A stretch of DNA of 64,000 nt, taken from contig CAZJIU010000002.1 of assembly GCA_964546145.1 (NCBI GenBank), forward strand, positions 1-64,000, given 5' to 3'. Positions 35,865 to 44,330 of the stretch are shown piece by piece (the stretch's first letter is position 1; each line of letters opens with the position of its first letter). The position numbers were made by a program, and so were the translations under genes. Source of the DNA: CAZAKO01 sp964546145 (GTDB taxonomy: Bacteria > Fidelibacterota > UBA2242). Below the pieces are notes generated by a model. That model searched no databases. It was not told the origin of the DNA and saw only the letters and a program-made list of their open reading frames with translations.

Positions 35865-36902
35865 ATGAAAAGCCACAAAATATATGAAGAAATGCTGCTG
35901 CTTTACTTTCACAATGAATTGAATTCCGGCGATCAGAAAATAATGCTACGTCATCTTGAAACCTGTTCTGCCTGCCGCCAGCAACTGGAGTCTCTGGGGA
36001 CATTAAAAAATTATTTGGCAATAACACCGCGCATTATACCAACCAAAATCCTGATTGAACGAGTAAACCAGCAAGTCCTGACCAAACTCTTCCAAACCAA
36101 AAAAACTAAAATATTTGACCGGGCACTTGGCTGGCTTGAGAGTCTCCAGGATTCTGTCAGTGGCATAATCGCTCGTCCGCGCTATCTGCTGGTCACGATT
36201 GGTACAACCTTCATCATCGGCATATTCGTTGGAAAATTATGGTTGAGCAGCGGGCTGCAGCATGATCCTAACATGCTGGCAAATTTTGTCAATTATCAAG
36301 CCTCAATGACTAATGGAGAGAAAGAGATTCTGCAAAAAGCCCTGGCCAACTATCTGATTCAATCCGGAGGGATTGAGGTGGCTGACCTCTTTCAGGGGGG
36401 TACAGATAAAGACGGAGACGGCGTCGTTGAAGTCAATCTAAAAATCGAAAGTGATCTCGCCTTGAAGGGTGGCCTGGATGATCCTACCATTTTGAACATG
36501 TTGCGCTATTCGGCTCTGCACGATAACGATAAAGCCCGCCGGTTAAGAGCTCTTAAACTGCTGTCTCAAACTCCTCAAACTCGGGAAAACGAATCCACCA
36601 TGATTGCCGTTCTCCTCAACAGCAGCGACCAGGAATTGCGGGTCAGAGCAATCGAATATCTAAACCACTATGAAATCAACAGCCAGATCATGGACACGTA
36701 TAAAACGCTTGCATTACGAGACAGCAGTGATACTATCCGCAATATCGCTCTCGAACAATTGCACCAGAATGCGGACGAGTCGGTCATCCCGATACTGGCT
36801 TTGATCGCCTCAACTGATAAAAACGACAAAATCCGCAATAATGCCCAAAAGTATCTGAACCAAATAACTCATAACTCAACAAAAACCAATTACTCGGAGT
36901 AA
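35865..36902 (+). CDS. Anti-sigma factor: zinc-finger domain, one membrane helix, HEAT-repeat domain
   Basis: 345 residues. The N-terminal cytoplasmic part has the anti-sigma zinc-finger pattern H30-x3-C34-x2-C37 (HLETCSAC). One membrane helix lies at about 107-127. The periplasmic part includes a calcium-loop-like DKDGDGVVEV (181-190) and then helical HEAT-like repeats from about 220 to 335 (ARRLRALKLLSQ, ELRVRAIEYLNHY, TIRNIALEQLHQN, KIRNNAQKYLNQ). Strong AAAAGGAG before the ATG. The HEAT domain is a plausible sensor that meets a partner protein; this is inference. Confidence 0.88.
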   Translation: MKSHKIYEEMLLLYFHNELNSGDQKIMLRHLETCSACRQQLESLGTLKNYLAITPRIIPTKILIERVNQQVLTKLFQTKKTKIFDRALGWLESLQDSVSGIIARPRYLLVTIGTTFIIGIFVGKLWLSSGLQHDPNMLANFVNYQASMTNGEKEILQKALANYLIQSGGIEVADLFQGGTDKDGDGVVEVNLKIESDLALKGGLDDPTILNMLRYSALHDNDKARRLRALKLLSQTPQTRENESTMIAVLLNSSDQELRVRAIEYLNHYEINSQIMDTYKTLALRDSSDTIRNIALEQLHQNADESVIPILALIASTDKNDKIRNNAQKYLNQITHNSTKTNYSE

Positions 36903-36907
36903 TCGCC

Positions 36908-38260
36908 ATGAAACTAAATAATTTACTGCTAATTTTCATCCTTATTGCCGCGGTTGATGCCACAGCCCAGCAACTCGATTACGACGGCAAGTATTATCGG
37001 GGAGAAATTAAGAAGGAATATGAGATTCCCGAAAACGGGTTGCTAAACATGAAAAATATCAATGGTGACGTTAAAATAGTCGGCGAGACCCGCAACAATA
37101 TTTTGGTCACCGAGCGCTACCGGATTAGTGCTTACTCCGAAGCCAGCGCGCAAAACATATTCGACGACTCTCACACAAAGTACATTTTCAAAGGCAAAAC
37201 CCTAATAATCGAAGGGTCCAGCAGATCCCGTCGCTATCAGAGCAATTTTCTGATACAGATTCCGGCTAAATTCAACCTGGACGTTCAGGCCAGCGGGGGT
37301 GATCTCGTCACCGAAACCGTCAGCGGACAAATCGACTTAAGGACTTCCGGCGGCGATATTGATGTTGTAGACCTAAACGGAAAAATTGACCTGCATACTT
37401 CCGGCGGCGACTTGACTATCCGCCAGTGCCGCAAAGACCTCAATGCTACCACTTCCGGCGGCGATATCAGCATTAATAAGTTCAGCGGCCAACTCCAAGC
37501 TAAAACCTCCGGTGGCGACATCAACATAGAAAATCTGGACGGCAACGGGGAGATCAAGACCTCCGGCGGCGATATTTACCTGACCAAGATCAAAGGCGAC
37601 CGCTTTAACGCCACTACTTCAGGAGGAGATATCGGTGCAGACTATATTGATACACAGTTAGAATTAAGCACCTCAGGTGGCGACATTAATGTAGGCCAAT
37701 CTCGTGCCAATGCTTGGCTCCATACCTCTGGTGGCGATATCCAGATTGATGAAGTTAGCGGAAATCTTGAGGCAAACACTTCTGGCGGCGATATTAGTGT
37801 GCAGTATGTAAAAGGCGCCGCGATACTCCATACTTCCGGGGGCGATATCGAACTCGAAAGAGCTTTGGACAATGTCAAAGCAACCACTTCAGGTGGAGAC
37901 ATCATTTTATCCTATGTAACCGGATCGGTCTATGCGCGGACATCCGGGGGCGATATCGAACTCGAGAAGCATCTGGAAAAAACAAACAAAGATAATTCCA
38001 TTGATCTGGTCAGCTCGGGAGGCGATATCGCGATCGCTATCCCAGACAACATGCCAGCAGATATTTACGCCAAGATCACCATTTACAACAAGTGGGATAA
38101 CAATCAGATTCGCTCAGATTTCCCGATCGCTGTTACCCGCGAGGTTAAGGATTCAAAAGTCGTCATCACCGGACAGGGAAGTATAAATGGCGGCGGTGAC
38201 TCGATTAATTTGGAAACCAGTAGTGGTGACATCATTATTCACAAATTAATGCAACAGTAA
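36908..38260 (+). CDS. Exported DUF4097-type beta-repeat protein with SGGD ladder
   Basis: 450 residues with a signal peptide (LLLIFILIAAVDATAQQ). An N-terminal beta domain (about 35-120) leads into a ladder of turns with SGGD at residues 129, 147, 165, 183, 201, 219, 238, 256, 274, 292, 310, 328, 346 and 370, mostly exactly 18 residues apart, each followed by alternating hydrophobic strands, ending with SSGDIIIHKL. This implies a parallel beta-helix or toast-rack fold. It is the third gene of the sigma operon. Its function is unknown; envelope or adhesion roles are guesses. Confidence 0.85.
   Translation: MKLNNLLLIFILIAAVDATAQQLDYDGKYYRGEIKKEYEIPENGLLNMKNINGDVKIVGETRNNILVTERYRISAYSEASAQNIFDDSHTKYIFKGKTLIIEGSSRSRRYQSNFLIQIPAKFNLDVQASGGDLVTETVSGQIDLRTSGGDIDVVDLNGKIDLHTSGGDLTIRQCRKDLNATTSGGDISINKFSGQLQAKTSGGDINIENLDGNGEIKTSGGDIYLTKIKGDRFNATTSGGDIGADYIDTQLELSTSGGDINVGQSRANAWLHTSGGDIQIDEVSGNLEANTSGGDISVQYVKGAAILHTSGGDIELERALDNVKATTSGGDIILSYVTGSVYARTSGGDIELEKHLEKTNKDNSIDLVSSGGDIAIAIPDNMPADIYAKITIYNKWDNNQIRSDFPIAVTREVKDSKVVITGQGSINGGGDSINLETSSGDIIIHKLMQQ
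37289..38026 (+). repeat. 54-base-period coding repeat (14 SGGD turns)
   Basis: Within the DUF4097-type gene, the codons for (T/A/S)-S-G-G-D recur 14 times, with a regular 54-base period for most of the run (one 57-base and one 72-base step). Synonymous codon differences show old, diversified repeats rather than recent copies. Confidence 0.85.
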
Positions 38261-38301
38261 TGCGAGAACCGAAAATAAAAATAGAAGACGTGAGGTTTTA
38301 A

Positions 38302-39171
38302 ATGAAAGGACGTTTAATCATGGCTCTGGGATTGCTCCTGTCTGTCACTCAGGCCGAAGAGCTAATCACCGAAAGACATGATATTCCTTATCAGGGGGAA
38401 AAAGAGCTAGATGTCGGAATTGAGTTCGGTTTGGGGAAGCTGGAACTCAAGGGCAACGAGGGCGCAAATTACATCCTGTTATCTGAGGTTTCTTACTCTC
38501 GGGAATTGTACAAGCCCACGGTCGATTACAAAACGGTAGGAACAAGAGGTAAACTGCGGATCGTCTCCAAAAAGTTCGATGAGGACAGTCACTTCTGGGG
38601 CGCTCATAAAAAAGATAACTCCGATATAAGAAACAATCATTGGCAATTGGCGTTTATCGAGACAATTCCAACCAGTTATAACATCAATTTGGGGCTAGGC
38701 AAAGGCCAACTCGATTTCAGCCACCTGCAAGTCAGTGATTTGAATTTGGAATGTGGGCTCAGTGATGTAGTCTTGGGATTCAATTCCAACAATAAAGAGA
38801 GTATCCGTAATATGGTAATTCAGACTGGTCTGGGCAATGTAGAGGCTTACGGATTGTCATACGCTAATCTGGAGCGATTTAATATCGAGTGTGGTCTAGG
38901 ATCCACAACACTGCGTTTTGACGGTGATCTCAATCAGGATATCAAGGGCCGCGTTACCGTTGGCTTAGGCTCTGTCAACATTAAAATTCCTGAGGAGTAT
39001 GGCGTCCAAATCGAAGCCGAAAAGTCCTTTTTATCATCCCTAAATTTCAATGGTTTCAGAGAAATAGAAGAGAACGTATATCGCAGTAAAAATTGGAAAA
39101 ACGCCAAGCGATACATCTACCTGATGATCGAGATCGGACTTGGCAGTGTGGACATTGATTGGATCGATTAG
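38302..39171 (+). CDS. Exported toast-rack (DUF4097/DUF2154-like) protein
   Basis: 289 residues with a signal peptide (MALGLLLSVTQA). The body shows seven G-L-(G/S) turns at about residues 43, 131, 152, 176, 198, 221 and 279 (for example IEFGLGKLEL, VTVGLGSVNIKIP, IEIGLGSVDIDW). This pattern is shared with the toast-rack domains of DUF4097 and LiaF-like antibiotic-response proteins. It is the last gene of the sigma/anti-sigma operon, with GTGAGG before the ATG. A scaffold or sensor role in envelope stress is inferred from context. Confidence 0.8.
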   Translation: MKGRLIMALGLLLSVTQAEELITERHDIPYQGEKELDVGIEFGLGKLELKGNEGANYILLSEVSYSRELYKPTVDYKTVGTRGKLRIVSKKFDEDSHFWGAHKKDNSDIRNNHWQLAFIETIPTSYNINLGLGKGQLDFSHLQVSDLNLECGLSDVVLGFNSNNKESIRNMVIQTGLGNVEAYGLSYANLERFNIECGLGSTTLRFDGDLNQDIKGRVTVGLGSVNIKIPEEYGVQIEAEKSFLSSLNFNGFREIEENVYRSKNWKNAKRYIYLMIEIGLGSVDIDWID

Positions 39172-39221
39172 TTAAGGTGGAATACAGGTTTTATGGTAAC
39201 CCTAAAATCATTGTATAAACG

Positions 39222-39590
39222 TCACTCTTCCAAATAATCTTCACGAATCAATACTAAAATATAAGAATGCGGCACAATCAGATATCTCTTGCTCTCCAGT
39301 TCAATCTCAATCGCATATTTTCGCAGAAAAATAGCATAATCGCCTTCCACCGCCTGGAGTGGTAAGTACTGTGGTTCCTTATGCTCGGGAGCCCAGGGCT
39401 CATCGCCCACATCATCAGTAAAAGGTAGTGGAAAGCCCGGACCGACCTTGATGACATAACCGCCCTGTACATTCTCCCTCTCCTTAACCCCAGGTGGCAG
39501 ATATAGACCCGAGGGCGTTTTGGTCTGATCCGAATCAGGATCTATCAAAACCCGGTCGCCGACTAAAATGATCTCTTTATCGCCTTGCAT
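39222..39590 (-). CDS. GroES-like co-chaperonin family protein
   Basis: 122 residues, longer than the usual 95. The start VGDRVLIDPDSDQTKTPSGLYLPPG is the GroES N-terminal sheet and mobile-loop region. The end YLIVPHSYILVLI resembles the GroES C-terminal strand. Between them an acidic, Pro-rich insert replaces the roof-loop region. No groEL is nearby, so it may work with a distant GroEL or have another role. It converges with the toast-rack gene and is divergent from trxB. Confidence 0.8.
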   Translation of the reverse strand: MQGDKEIILVGDRVLIDPDSDQTKTPSGLYLPPGVKERENVQGGYVIKVGPGFPLPFTDDVGDEPWAPEHKEPQYLPLQAVEGDYAIFLRKYAIEIELESKRYLIVPHSYILVLIREDYLEE

Positions 39591-39753
39591 TGCCAGTTAA
39601 TTTACCGATTTGCCAAAGAGGATAAAATAAAAAAGAATTCCTAATAGGAACTTATGCTCAAAAATATTATAATTACCTTAGGATGATAGATGCTAGTTTT
39701 TCCTCATGATTATTAATGCCCCAGAAGTACCCAATGATGCCAACCTAACAAAC

Positions 39754-39760
39754 AGGGGAG
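39754..39760 (+). promoter_or_regulatory. Ribosome-binding site deciding the trxB start
   Basis: AGGGGAG lies five bases before GTG at 39766, which gives the conserved thioredoxin reductase N-terminus. An upstream ATG at 39706 would add 20 residues with no family match. Confidence 0.7.
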
Positions 39761-39765
39761 ATCCG

Positions 39766-40692
39766 GTGAGTGATCAAATCTACGATGTAGTTATAATCGG
39801 CGGCGGACCGGCAGGCTTCACCGCTGGAATCTATACTGCCCGGGAAAAATTGGAAACGATCCTGCTGGAAAAGTCCATGACCGGCGGGATTCCGAATAAC
39901 ACCGACTTTATCGAAAACTATCCCGGCTTTCCGGAAGGAATCAGCGGTCCGGGACTAATGTCGAAATTCCGCCAACAAGCCGAGCGATTTGGGATAGCCA
40001 TCCGCGAATACGAGGAAACCCTCAAAATACAACCGACCGACAATTATCACATGGTGACAACTGAAAAAAACACCTATCGCACCAAAGCCGTGATTATTGC
40101 CACTGGTGGAATTCCCCGGACCCTTGATGTCCCTGGCGAAAAAGAATATACCGGGCGAGGAATTTCATATTGTGCGACCTGCGATGGACCTTTCTTTAAA
40201 GATGCCAATATATTGGTAATTGGGGGCGGCGACTCGGCCGTCCAAGAGGCTCTATTTTTAACCAAATTCGCCAAAAAAGTAACCATCATCCACCGCCGTG
40301 ACCAGTTGCGGGCGGCGCCCATTCTGCAACAGCGTGCCCAAACTAATCCCAAAATCAATTTTAGCTGGGATTCTATCGTCACCCAAATTTTAGGTACTAA
40401 TCTGGTTGAGGGGGTTGAAATCAAAAACGTAAAGACCGGGAAAATTAGTCAACTCAAAGCGGACGGCGTATTTATCTTTATCGGTTGGATACCCAACAGC
40501 GAATTTGTAAAAGACCTGGTCAAACTCGATAATCAAGGCTACATAATTACCGATACTTATATGAATACCTCGGTTAAAGGACTATTTGCCATTGGTGATA
40601 TTCGCGCTAAAAAGTATCGCCAGATTGCCGAAGCCGTGGGCGATGCCACCATCGGTGCGCTGGCTGTTTCGGAGTATCTGAGTGAGATATAA
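39766..40692 (+). CDS. trxB: Thioredoxin reductase
   Basis: NADPH-dependent flavoprotein that reduces thioredoxin. Product of 308 residues from the GTG at 39766. FAD motif VVIIGGGPAGFTAG at the start, redox CATC (SYCATCDGPFF), NADPH loop VIGGGDSAVQEA, and the C-terminal FAD block GLFAIGDIRAKKYRQIAEAVGDA. Active-site residues are all present. It is a single gene. The 40711-40739 stretch after it holds an A/T-rich tract and a GC palindrome that better suits the opposite strand. Confidence 0.96.
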   Translation: MSDQIYDVVIIGGGPAGFTAGIYTAREKLETILLEKSMTGGIPNNTDFIENYPGFPEGISGPGLMSKFRQQAERFGIAIREYEETLKIQPTDNYHMVTTEKNTYRTKAVIIATGGIPRTLDVPGEKEYTGRGISYCATCDGPFFKDANILVIGGGDSAVQEALFLTKFAKKVTIIHRRDQLRAAPILQQRAQTNPKINFSWDSIVTQILGTNLVEGVEIKNVKTGKISQLKADGVFIFIGWIPNSEFVKDLVKLDNQGYIITDTYMNTSVKGLFAIGDIRAKKYRQIAEAVGDATIGALAVSEYLSEI

Positions 40693-40710
40693 TTCTGGTC
40701 TTTTTAACAA

Positions 40711-40732
40711 TAAAAAATAATCCCCCGGGGGA
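40711..40732 (-). terminator. Possible terminator of the Kor operon
   Basis: On the minus strand TCCCCCGGGGGA (40732-40721) is followed by TTATTTTTTA. The palindrome has no spacer, so the hairpin would be short. It lies 27 bases after the last gene of the minus-strand operon, in the right place for a terminator. Evidence is weak. Confidence 0.35.
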
Positions 40733-40758
40733 AATCCGTGGCTACCCGCCATTGAAGA

Positions 40759-43728
40759 TTAAATCCGGATATCCTGACGTAAAATCTGATATATATGCTT
40801 TACATTCTGCTGCATCGCATAGCGAATAGCAGATTGAAGATCCCGCCCGTTATTTAAACTGGTTTGACGTGATATATTAAGCGGTTTGGCTATTTTAGGT
40901 AAATACTTACTCACAAGCACATCACTATCGGCAACAATCAGGCGATATAAATCCCGGACATGCTTCAGAAAATAGTAATTATCCTGTAACTCCTCCAGGA
41001 TGGATGTCCGCCCGGTCAGATGATCAGCCAGCTGGGTGAACAACTTGGGTGAAATTGGGATCTTGATAGTATAATAGCATTTCAGAATAAAGAGAAAATT
41101 TTCAATATCACGTAAACTACCGGGGCTCTCTTTGATATTGACTGTCCCTTTGTCAGCATGATAGTCATGGCGCGAGATAATCTCCTTTTTAAGGGCGGTT
41201 ATAAAGGACCGTTTATTATTAAAGACAAAGGGATTGATAATTTCCTGATCAAAAACCTCTTGAAAATGGGCGCTGCCGACAATCATTCGCGCTCCAAGTA
41301 ACTGGGAAATATCAATAAAGGCATATTCGTCAGGTTCATTAAAAAAACCTGTCAGATCGCTGAAAGTGGTTACGTAATTCTTAAAGCGGTCGGCAAAACG
41401 ATAGTGGGTCATAATGGATCGCTTGATAATTCTCCTGTTCATTTTAATAATTATCCGATTGGCAAATTTCAGAATAGCCTTATCGCTAGAATTCAGCAGG
41501 ATAATCAGATCATAATCATCATCAAATGATTGACTGCGGGCGTGTCCCCCAGCCACGAAGATCGCCAGCAAGTCACGGGTCTCGGGAAAATGGAAATTCA
41601 TTTCCTGGATGACCTCACTGCGGCAGAGCTCATATAGTATCCGGATATAATTATCAGAAAAAATTGTGAATTGTTTACTGATATCCTCAAAATTCCCCCC
41701 ATTAAGCAGCTGAATCCCAAGACGCAGGAATTCAAAATCATAATAGTCGCCTAACTTATCAACTTTAAGTGAAGGAGTGTTGAAATTATCAAGATTGCGT
41801 AGTAATCCATCGGCGAGCTGGGCATATTTTACGGGATTGTTCAGCGAAAGTACATAAGGAGCATAAGAATCAAAGACCCTCTGGATAAAACGGCGGAAAT
41901 AGTAACTGCTGTCTCGGTAGAGCTTGCACAAAATAACCAAATTCTGCTGGGCATTTTGGATCTCCGGCTTCCAGATTTGTTGCTCCAAGATTTCAATCAG
42001 CCGGTCAAGATATTTATCATCCAGCAGTTCAAGAAAATCATTCATCGTCTGCGGCGCAAAATTCAACGCATAGCACAAACGACTTATCGTATCCTGAGTA
42101 GTATCCTGCTGTTGAATAAATCCCTTGAGAAACTCATTAATAAAATCCGTCCCGGCGAGATTAGGACAATGACGCGTAACGATTGTAATCAGCGATATCA
42201 GGGCAATAGGTGATAAGCTCCCCCAGCGGATATAAGTTTTGATCAAAGACTCCCGACGCCTGTCATCCAGGGTCATAAATCCATTGAGAAAACGATTCAA
42301 TATTTCTTCATCATTATCCAGGATGTTAAGCAGGTCATCCCAGAAGCGCGTCCCTTGGAAAAATGCAGAAGCATGCATAAAGTCAACTGCAAGATTGGCA
42401 TTTTCTCCCCGCTCTTCCCAACTTTTCCCCCAAATAACTGGCACAAAAATTGTCGTTTTGTTCAAATGCTGAGTCAGCTGGAAAAGTATATTTTTGGTAC
42501 CCTGGCGGGCAATTTTCAGATAGTCCTGATAATGAACCAATAATTGGGTATAAGCCGGTGCGCAGGACTTATCTTCATAGCCCATAGCTTTTGCAACACT
42601 CTGAAGACTATGCGGGATAAAGTCTTCTTCCAGATAGATATCTTCGTCCTGAACGACGAGTAATTGATATAGAAAGCGGAAGGTTTCGAAAAACGCGTGG
42701 GCTTGATGAATTTTCAGATAATCCTCGCGGTTAGCCCGGTCAGTCTTTATTAGTACATCCAAAACCTCTAAGGTGGTGTTACGGTGAATCCCGCGGTAAG
42801 TCTTCATCGCAAAGATCACCGCTTTCAACATCCGTAAGGCATCCCGCTTTGGATTGAGGACATGATCCGGAATCTCCTTTAACGTCAAATCGCGGATTTC
42901 TCCTAAAAGCCCTCGCAGGCAACCCTCATGGTACTTATTATTTTGATGGCGGTGATAATAGTAACGATCCAGAATTTCCCGTTTAAATTCCCGAAAAAGC
43001 TGCAATCGCCCAAGGATCGGTACGGCATTCAACATCTCACTTAATATAACAAAATCCTGGATCTCGGGATCGAGTAACTCATGATACTCCTGAATAGAAG
43101 CCGAGTAACCCTGCTTACCGACATGTTCCGACAGATGAAAATGGAGCGCACTGGCATTTTTCAACATTTCCCGATTTAAAGCATCAAACGCTTTGGTAAT
43201 GATATAGCGCTGCTCCTCACCACGGTCAATTACTCCCAAATCAATATCATCCTGATCGACCCGTGTTCCCACACCACAAGCCACGAAATCCGGCCGATGT
43301 GCCTGGGGCAGAAAAATGTCCAGAAGAACCGACATATATGCTCCACTAAGCAGCCGAAAATCAAGTCCGGTCTGGAATAAAAATTTATGATAATTCCTGA
43401 AACGATCCGCAGACAGGGATAGATTTAGCTGCAGCACATCTAAAGCTTTTATATTCATCAGGAGAATCTGAATCGCATAATAGCAACCCAGCATTTCCAG
43501 CAGGGTATCCCGATCTTCGATGAAGGCCGCAATGAGCTTCATCTCCCTGGCCGGCTGGGAAGAGAAGCGGAGTAATTGAAATTGATCAAAAAGATGCTGG
43601 GCGTCGATCAGAGAAACGAGCGCATCGAAGTTTTTTTCAATATTACTGACATACTTGCGATAATGATTCCCGAATGCCGCAACTCGTCCAAAAAGATCAA
43701 TAGTGGAAAAATCTATTGTGTGAATCAC
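40759..43728 (-). CDS. Large protein with two nucleotidyltransferase domains, GlnE/GlnD-like
   Basis: 989 residues, close in length to glutamine-synthetase adenylyltransferase GlnE. Two Pol-beta-type nucleotidyltransferase cores are visible: residues 151-166 with D161 and D163 (RVDQDDIDLGVI), and 727-742 with D738 and D740 (GGHARSQSFDDDYDLIIL). The second is followed by NIKESPGSLRDIENFLF (864-880), which matches the GlnD/GlnE K-x-G-x-G-x-(L/I)-R-(D/E)-I-E motif. Helical regions fill the rest; no HD or ACT domain is evident. It starts with GTG 24 bases after the korC stop. A nucleotide-transfer role on a partner protein is inferred; target unknown. Confidence 0.7.
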   Translation of the reverse strand: MIHTIDFSTIDLFGRVAAFGNHYRKYVSNIEKNFDALVSLIDAQHLFDQFQLLRFSSQPAREMKLIAAFIEDRDTLLEMLGCYYAIQILLMNIKALDVLQLNLSLSADRFRNYHKFLFQTGLDFRLLSGAYMSVLLDIFLPQAHRPDFVACGVGTRVDQDDIDLGVIDRGEEQRYIITKAFDALNREMLKNASALHFHLSEHVGKQGYSASIQEYHELLDPEIQDFVILSEMLNAVPILGRLQLFREFKREILDRYYYHRHQNNKYHEGCLRGLLGEIRDLTLKEIPDHVLNPKRDALRMLKAVIFAMKTYRGIHRNTTLEVLDVLIKTDRANREDYLKIHQAHAFFETFRFLYQLLVVQDEDIYLEEDFIPHSLQSVAKAMGYEDKSCAPAYTQLLVHYQDYLKIARQGTKNILFQLTQHLNKTTIFVPVIWGKSWEERGENANLAVDFMHASAFFQGTRFWDDLLNILDNDEEILNRFLNGFMTLDDRRRESLIKTYIRWGSLSPIALISLITIVTRHCPNLAGTDFINEFLKGFIQQQDTTQDTISRLCYALNFAPQTMNDFLELLDDKYLDRLIEILEQQIWKPEIQNAQQNLVILCKLYRDSSYYFRRFIQRVFDSYAPYVLSLNNPVKYAQLADGLLRNLDNFNTPSLKVDKLGDYYDFEFLRLGIQLLNGGNFEDISKQFTIFSDNYIRILYELCRSEVIQEMNFHFPETRDLLAIFVAGGHARSQSFDDDYDLIILLNSSDKAILKFANRIIIKMNRRIIKRSIMTHYRFADRFKNYVTTFSDLTGFFNEPDEYAFIDISQLLGARMIVGSAHFQEVFDQEIINPFVFNNKRSFITALKKEIISRHDYHADKGTVNIKESPGSLRDIENFLFILKCYYTIKIPISPKLFTQLADHLTGRTSILEELQDNYYFLKHVRDLYRLIVADSDVLVSKYLPKIAKPLNISRQTSLNNGRDLQSAIRYAMQQNVKHIYQILRQDIRI

Positions 43729-43752
43729 TATTGTATCCCAGCCTGAAAGGTA

Positions 43753-44316
43753 TTAGAGCACACCATGTTCCTGAAGCCATTGACTGGCGAGGTTAATACC
43801 GGTATAAAAAGCCTTGATGTTGATTTCCTCCGTGCCTTTGGGTACCCGGGCTCGAATTGCCTGTTTGACCGCGTCTTCTGAAACAATCCCCGACAGCTTA
43901 GTAATAATTCCCAGTGCAATAATATTCGAAAATAAAAATTTACCCAGTCTTTCCACCGCCGATTGAATAATCGGAATCGCAACAATCTTATAATTTCCCG
44001 CCGTTACCCTGGTTACCATTTGTGAATCAATCAAGAGAATTCCGTTTTCTTTCAAATCACCAACATATTTATCACACGCTTCCTGGGTCAAAGCAAGTAG
44101 GATATCAATATTTTCCGATTTAGGATAATCAATATCTCCATCTGAAATAATTACCTCCGAACGACTGGCGCCACCGCGGGCTTCAGGGCCATAGGATTGA
44201 CTCTGGGTAGCATTCAAACCATCATAAATGGCAGCAGCTTCAGCCAGCACCTTACCCACCAGGATAAGTCCCTGGCCACCAGACCCACTCAATCGAATTT
44301 CATAGCGAAAAGCCAT
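43753..44316 (-). CDS. korC: 2-oxoacid:ferredoxin oxidoreductase gamma subunit
   Basis: 187 residues of the gamma domain: RLSGSGGQGLILVGKVLAEAA at the start and QSYGPEARGGASRSEVIIS, which are diagnostic. Works with KorA, KorB and KorD to cleave a 2-oxoacid with CoA and pass electrons to ferredoxin, or run in reverse to fix CO2. It lies 14 bases after korB and 24 bases before the double-nucleotidyltransferase gene. Confidence 0.95.
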   Translation of the reverse strand: MAFRYEIRLSGSGGQGLILVGKVLAEAAAIYDGLNATQSQSYGPEARGGASRSEVIISDGDIDYPKSENIDILLALTQEACDKYVGDLKENGILLIDSQMVTRVTAGNYKIVAIPIIQSAVERLGKFLFSNIIALGIITKLSGIVSEDAVKQAIRARVPKGTEEINIKAFYTGINLASQWLQEHGVL

Positions 44317-44330
44317 AATTGTTCTCCAAA

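Noticed and set aside
37285..37905. Open frames on the minus strand with repeated SPPEV
   Set aside because: They are the reverse shadow of the SGGD-coding repeat on the plus strand.
37289..38026. Regular 54-base repeats that might be taken for a CRISPR array
   Set aside because: The repeats are coding, diverged, and always in one frame; no cas genes are nearby.
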